Of a stretch of 17,682 nt of DNA, positions 14,592 through 17,682 are shown piece by piece (the first letter of the stretch is position 1; every line of letters begins with the position of its first letter). The stretch covers positions 1 to 17,682 of the forward strand of contig NZ_JAWHTD010000062.1 in the NCBI RefSeq assembly GCF_032586235.1, written 5' to 3'. The notes under the pieces are model-generated. The model made no database searches and was not told where the DNA came from. It worked only from the letters and a program-made list of their open reading frames with translations. This stretch comes from Aestuariicoccus sp032586235. GTDB lineage: Bacteria > Pseudomonadota > Alphaproteobacteria > Rhodobacterales > Rhodobacteraceae. Made by a program: the position numbers and the translations under genes.

Positions 14592-16175
14592 TCAATTGCC
14601 TCCGAAATATTTCATCATCGGCTGGTTCTCGGGATCGACCTCGATGGTAAGACCGTCCTTCATCGCCCAGTTGATGACCTGGTGGTGGATCGGGATGTAG
14701 AGCTGCTCTTCCTGCACCACCCGCCAGATGTCGGCGATGTCGGCGTTGCGCGCCTCGAGATCGGTGTTCGACGCCAGCGAGATGATCTTGGCGTCAATCT
14801 CGTCGTTGTCGAATCCCGTCCCGTTCCACGTTCCGATTCCGGTTTCCCGACCATGCACGAGGAAGTTGAAGATGTATTCCGAGTCGTAGGTCGGAACACC
14901 CCAGCCGAGCATGTAGAAGTCGGTCTTGCCGTCAGTGATCTTCGGGAAGTGCTGGGCCTTCGGGATCGCATCGAGATTCACTTCGATCCCGATCTGGCCG
15001 AGCATGCCGACGGCGGCCTGGCAGATCGCTTCATCGTTGTTGTAGCGGTCGTTCGGGCAGTCGAGCCGGATCGAGAAGCCATCGGCGTATCCGGCTTCGG
15101 CCATGAGTGCCTTGGCGGCCTCGATATCGGTCTTCGACTCGGCGTCCATCTCGGCGGTCCAGCCGTTGACGAACGGCGGCGAGATCATGCCGGCGGGCTG
15201 CGACTGGCCGCGCATGACGACCTGCTGGATCGCATCGCGGTTGATCGCCATCGACATTGCGCGGCGCACACGGACATCAGCCAGCGGGTTCGCGCCTTCG
15301 ATGTTGTCGGCCTCGATATCGTCGGCCCCCTGGTTCATCCCGAAAAAGATCACCCGGTTTTCCGGAGCCTGCTTGACCGTGGTGCCGTCCGCACCGGCGA
15401 TCCGCTCGAGGTCCTGCACCGGCACGTCCTGCATGAAGTCGATTTCGCCGGAAAGCAGTGCCGCTACGCGGGTCGCAGCATTCTGGATCGGGGTGTGAAT
15501 AAGCTCGGAGAAGCCCATCGGGAACTGCTCGCGCCCCCAATACTCTTCGTTGCGCTGCATCATCGTGCGCACGTCGGGTTCGCGGCTTACGAGCTTGTAG
15601 GCACCGGTGCCGTTGACGTTCGTGGTGGCGTAGGTGATCTCGCCGCCCTCAAAGTCCTGCACCTTCACGGTGTTGTTTTCCTCCGACCAGTCCTTGTCCA
15701 TGATGAACAGGTCGGTGAGGTTCGCCGGCAGGATCGGGTTCGGACCGTCGGTGACCATTTCCACGGTGTAGTCATCGACCGCGCGGATCTCGACGATGGA
15801 GTTCAGAAGCTCCTTCATGTCCGAGGTTTCGGTCTTGGCGCGCTCGTAGCTGAACACAACGTCCTCGGCGGTGAAGTCGTTGCCGTTATGGAACTTGACG
15901 TCCTGGCGCAGGTTGAACACCCAGATATTCGGATTGTCTGCGCTCGGCGCCCAGTCGGTGGCAAGCGCCGGCTCGAACGCGCCGGTCACGTCGCGGATGA
16001 TGAGCGGCTCGTACATCTGGTGGCGGATGGTATGGGTCTGGCCCTCGTTCTGCGAATGCGGATCGAGTGTCAGCGCATCGCCCGCGCTGGCCCAGCGCAG
16101 TGTTTCCGCGCTTAACGGGGTGGCGGCAAGCGCCGCCACGGTGGCCAGAAGCATGGCCTTGGATGCGTATTTCAT
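14592..16175 (-). CDS. Peptide-type ABC importer substrate-binding protein 1 (SBP_bac_5)
   Basis: A 527-residue periplasmic SBP_bac_5 binding protein, first gene of the importer operon. The Sec signal (MKYASKAMLLATVAALAATP then LSA) is cleaved about residue 23 before ETLRW; there is no lipobox. Family features are LTLDPHSQNEGQTHTIRHQM, YEPLIIRDVTGAFEPALATD, VKFHNGNDFTAEDVVFSYER and VDDYTVEMVTDGPNPILPAN. CPNDRYNNDEAICQA and TPIQNAATRVAALLSGEIDF are shared with the second binding protein, so the two are diverged tandem duplicates. GGGAG lies six bases before the ATG. The C-terminus ends MMKYFGGN. Two binding proteins for one permease/ATPase core suggests a broadened ligand range. Ligands are probably peptide-like, but SBP_bac_5 proteins also bind opines, sugars and metals. 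Confidence 0.93.
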   Translation of the reverse strand: MKYASKAMLLATVAALAATPLSAETLRWASAGDALTLDPHSQNEGQTHTIRHQMYEPLIIRDVTGAFEPALATDWAPSADNPNIWVFNLRQDVKFHNGNDFTAEDVVFSYERAKTETSDMKELLNSIVEIRAVDDYTVEMVTDGPNPILPANLTDLFIMDKDWSEENNTVKVQDFEGGEITYATTNVNGTGAYKLVSREPDVRTMMQRNEEYWGREQFPMGFSELIHTPIQNAATRVAALLSGEIDFMQDVPVQDLERIAGADGTTVKQAPENRVIFFGMNQGADDIEADNIEGANPLADVRVRRAMSMAINRDAIQQVVMRGQSQPAGMISPPFVNGWTAEMDAESKTDIEAAKALMAEAGYADGFSIRLDCPNDRYNNDEAICQAAVGMLGQIGIEVNLDAIPKAQHFPKITDGKTDFYMLGWGVPTYDSEYIFNFLVHGRETGIGTWNGTGFDNDEIDAKIISLASNTDLEARNADIADIWRVVQEEQLYIPIHHQVINWAMKDGLTIEVDPENQPMMKYFGGN

Positions 16176-16249
16176 GAAGGACTCCCAGATTGGTTTTTTT
16201 ATGGCGCCATCCTTTTACAATTCAGCCGGATGCACAAGACGTGCCTAGG

Positions 16250-16265
16250 CGCAGCGTACGCTGCG
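16250..16265. promoter_or_regulatory. Perfect 16-bp palindrome upstream of the importer operon
   Basis: CGCAGCGTACGCTGCG is a perfect palindrome 74 bases upstream of the first binding-protein ATG and about 70 bases before the divergent pxpA relic. It is well placed to be an operator of a shared divergent control region. No regulator for it can be named; the AraC protein at 16619 usually binds direct rather than inverted sites. Confidence 0.5.
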
Positions 16266-16324
16266 TCACCAGTCGCACGTGACAAGGCGAACGGAACGGT
16301 CCAGTCAGTCACGGAAATCTGACC

Positions 16325-16406
16325 GGAGGCCCCAGGGCGCAGATCGATTTGAACGCCGACCTCGGCAAAAGCTTCGGGGCCCAAATCATCGGCAACGCCG
16401 CCTACC
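16325..16406 (+). pseudogene. pxpA: Truncated 5' relic of a LamB/YcsF (5-oxoprolinase subunit A) gene
   Basis: After a GGAGG (16325-16329) the frame from 16334 reads R-A-Q-IDLNADLGKSFGA and then QIIGNAAY. PxpA (YcsF/LamB) proteins begin IDLNxDLGExFGxW, followed by a GDDAA segment, so this is a clear match over about 20 residues. The expected ATG is AGG (16334-16336), one base different, and the coding is cut by the IS6 terminus at 16407. PxpA, with PxpB and PxpC, cleaves 5-oxoproline to glutamate using ATP; only this stub remains, so no function is expected. It points away from the importer operon. The match is short but hits the family's signature start. Confidence 0.6.
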
Positions 16407-16500
16407 GGCACTGTCGCGGCCACTCAGTTTAGCCATCAGCACCTTCGGAATGCGTCCTCAGGCCGACACGATCTCACGCCAGTGGTCCGAGGCTCTGGCG
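16407..16500 (-). mobile_element. IS6-type element, 3' remnant (right copy, inverted)
   Basis: Starting at 16407 with the IS6-like terminus GGCACTGTC, this segment matches 8812-8729 in inverted orientation over 84 bases with nine differences. On the - strand it encodes the last residues of the transposase, ARASDHWREIVSA, with the stop at 16458-16460, in an intact frame unlike the left copy. Similarity fades beyond about 16500, so only the 3' end remains. Both copies point their transposase 3' end toward the importer operon. Confidence 0.75.
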
Positions 16501-16618
16501 GAACGCGCAAAGGTCACGTCTAAGTTGGAAGCAGTTGAGTGCCAATCTACATTGCTTAATCGACAAGAGCCGAGCTCGCCAAGATATCGTGTTGATCAAC
16601 AGCAACTGAGAGACCGAC
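16501..16618. other. Region upstream of the AraC gene
   Basis: About 118 bases between the IS6 remnant and the AraC start. They must contain the AraC gene's promoter unless the IS remnant supplies it, but no clear -35/-10 pair or dyad stands out. The ribosome site is weak (TGAGAG before GTG). Confidence 0.35.
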
Positions 16619-17590
16619 GTGACTGAAATATCCACGCTCCGGATCGATCCGTCGAACTTGGATGAAGCCCGAAACACAGTTCTGTCGGAAATGGGAGTGT
16701 TCGGCTTCGACATTGGCGAGAACACGGCTTCAGAGGTGACACTTAAAAGCTGTGTATTTCCGAACAGCCAGTTGACGTTGCACGCGTATGCCTCGACCGG
16801 CCACAGGTTCTCAATCGCAAACCTTCCATTCTACTCGATTGATACCTTGTTCGAAGGCCATTTGCGGCGGTCATTGAATGGCGATGAAATCGTGGTTGGA
16901 GCCGATGCGGTCGTTCTTGGCCATCCGGGCCCGATGAACATCCAGCTGATCGAAAATCCGGAAAGCCGCCTGAGCCAGGGAATATCCTGCTTCGTCTCAA
17001 CGGACGCGGCGGAACGCCTTCTGGCGGCGCATGGTCTTCGGTTGAGAGAGGTCGACGGTCAGATCGTCACCGAGGAGTCGCTGGCTGCCGCAAGGTCGAT
17101 GCGGAGCTTTCTGGTCTACGCCCATCAGGAATTCTTCGTGCGTGGCGTCGCCAATTTGTCTCCGCGCCGCGCCCGGCTGTTCGAGAGCCTTTTGAGTGAT
17201 CACATTGCGGAACTGTTCTCTTGCTCCGGATACGCAGAACCTGTTTTGAAGAACGTCTCGCACTCCTTCAGGCTTGTTCAGGCCTGTGAGGGCATATTCG
17301 AGGCAAGGTTCGCCGAACCGATTTCCATTGCGGATGTCGCCGCCGAACTTCGGGTCGACACGCGCACCTTGCAGCGAGCGTTCAAGACATACCGGGGTGT
17401 CAGTCCGTCGCTTTTTCTGTCCACCCTCAGACTTGAAGCTGCGCGGACCCGTCTTTTGATGCCGATCCGGGGAGACACGGTTTCATCGGTTGCGCATGAT
17501 TGCGGGTTCGTTCATCTCGGCCGTTTTGCATCGCGCTACCGAGCGGTCTATGGGGAAACCCCACATGAGACGCTAAGTTGTCGGGTCTGA
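16619..17590 (+). CDS. AraC-family transcriptional regulator
   Basis: A 323-residue regulator. Residues 1 to about 215 form an N-terminal sensing domain of the AraC-binding-like type (EVTLKSCVFPNSQLTLHAYA, FSIANLPFYSIDTLFEGHLR, GADAVVLGHPGPMNIQLIEN). The C-terminal AraC/XylS DNA-binding domain has both helix-turn-helix units: ISIADVAAELRVDTRTLQRA followed by FKTYRGVSPSLFLSTLRLEA, and VSSVAHDCGFVHLGRFASRY followed by RAVYGETPHETL. The start is GTG 16619, preceded by a weak TGAGAG. Such proteins are usually activators responding to a small molecule. It may have served the importer/pxpA locus before IS6 trimming, or belong to genes beyond the window; the sequence does not decide. Confidence 0.88.
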   Translation: MTEISTLRIDPSNLDEARNTVLSEMGVFGFDIGENTASEVTLKSCVFPNSQLTLHAYASTGHRFSIANLPFYSIDTLFEGHLRRSLNGDEIVVGADAVVLGHPGPMNIQLIENPESRLSQGISCFVSTDAAERLLAAHGLRLREVDGQIVTEESLAAARSMRSFLVYAHQEFFVRGVANLSPRRARLFESLLSDHIAELFSCSGYAEPVLKNVSHSFRLVQACEGIFEARFAEPISIADVAAELRVDTRTLQRAFKTYRGVSPSLFLSTLRLEAARTRLLMPIRGDTVSSVAHDCGFVHLGRFASRYRAVYGETPHETLSCRV

Positions 17591-17648
17591 ACAACGCCCA
17601 ACGCTCTGAATTTATGTGAGAAATGTCTTATTTTGTTGGCTTTGGCCT

Positions 17649-17682
17649 GCAGGGTTTCATAGGATTCCATTGAAAACCCTGC
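17649..17682 (+). terminator. Possible terminator after the AraC gene
   Basis: GCAGGGTTT (17649-17657) and AAACCCTGC (17674-17682) are a perfect 9-bp inverted repeat with a 16-base loop, 58 bases past the AraC stop. The window ends with the second arm, so whether a T-run follows cannot be seen. Confidence 0.4.

Noticed and set aside
14682..16115. 477-codon open frame on the + strand
   Set aside because: Antisense to binding protein 1, which has a signal peptide, a ribosome site and clear family motifs.
8812..16407. Classical IS6 composite transposon with intact ends and target duplications
   Set aside because: Both IS copies lack their 5' parts, the bases next to the two inner termini differ (CCGATGAC and CGCCTACC), and the outer ends are gone. 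Only a remnant of such a structure can be claimed.

Overview
The window looks like an accessory region (plasmid or genomic island) of a high-GC alphaproteobacterium, most likely a Rhodobacteraceae/Roseobacter-type organism. The basis is the codon use, the protein families, and the IS91/IS3/IS6 debris. It is a mosaic: two intact cargo modules separated and bounded by decayed insertion sequences.

Layout. (1) 1-1724: a decayed IS91-type unit on the + strand, a tyrosine recombinase remnant followed by a Y2/HUH transposase remnant. (2) 1725-2208: no recognisable gene. (3) 2209-2950: an internally deleted IS3-family element on the - strand, with both terminal inverted repeats still visible. (4) 2951-3333: no gene, but a dense set of hairpins. 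(5) Module A, 3334-7130, - strand: glyoxalase I, Tat-signal small subunit, GMC flavoprotein dehydrogenase, class II aldolase-like protein and cupin. Upstream lie a ribbon-helix-helix protein (- strand) and a GntR/FCD regulator (+ strand, 7646-8302), separated by a perfect 16-bp palindrome. (6) 8511-8812: a transposase scar in which the start of an IS3 orfA is joined in frame to the 3' end of an IS6-type transposase. (7) Module B, 8893-16175, - strand: a complete peptide-type ABC importer with two tandem binding proteins, two permeases and two ATPases. (8) 16176-16618: a perfect 16-bp palindrome, a relic of the start of a pxpA/LamB-YcsF (5-oxoprolinase subunit A) gene, and a second IS6 3' end inverted relative to the first. 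(9) 16619-17590: an AraC-family regulator on the + strand.

How the genes may work together. Module A looks like periplasmic oxidation of a sugar-like or hydroxylated substrate. The GMC subunit has no export signal and probably travels with its Tat-signal partner. A cytosolic aldolase-type lyase, a cupin and a glyoxalase would follow, all probably under the adjacent GntR regulator. No cytochrome subunit is present in the window. Module B probably imports small peptides or peptide-like compounds. The pxpA relic divergent from it suggests the ancestral locus linked uptake to 5-oxoproline (pyroglutamate) metabolism.

The main new observation is that module B is bracketed by two 84-bp IS6 ends in inverted orientation. 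Each end abuts what reads as a truncated gene start: pxpA on the right, and an unidentified operon gene on the left. The importer therefore appears to be a fragment of a larger catabolic locus trimmed on both sides by IS6-type elements. I found no tRNA, rRNA or CRISPR array.
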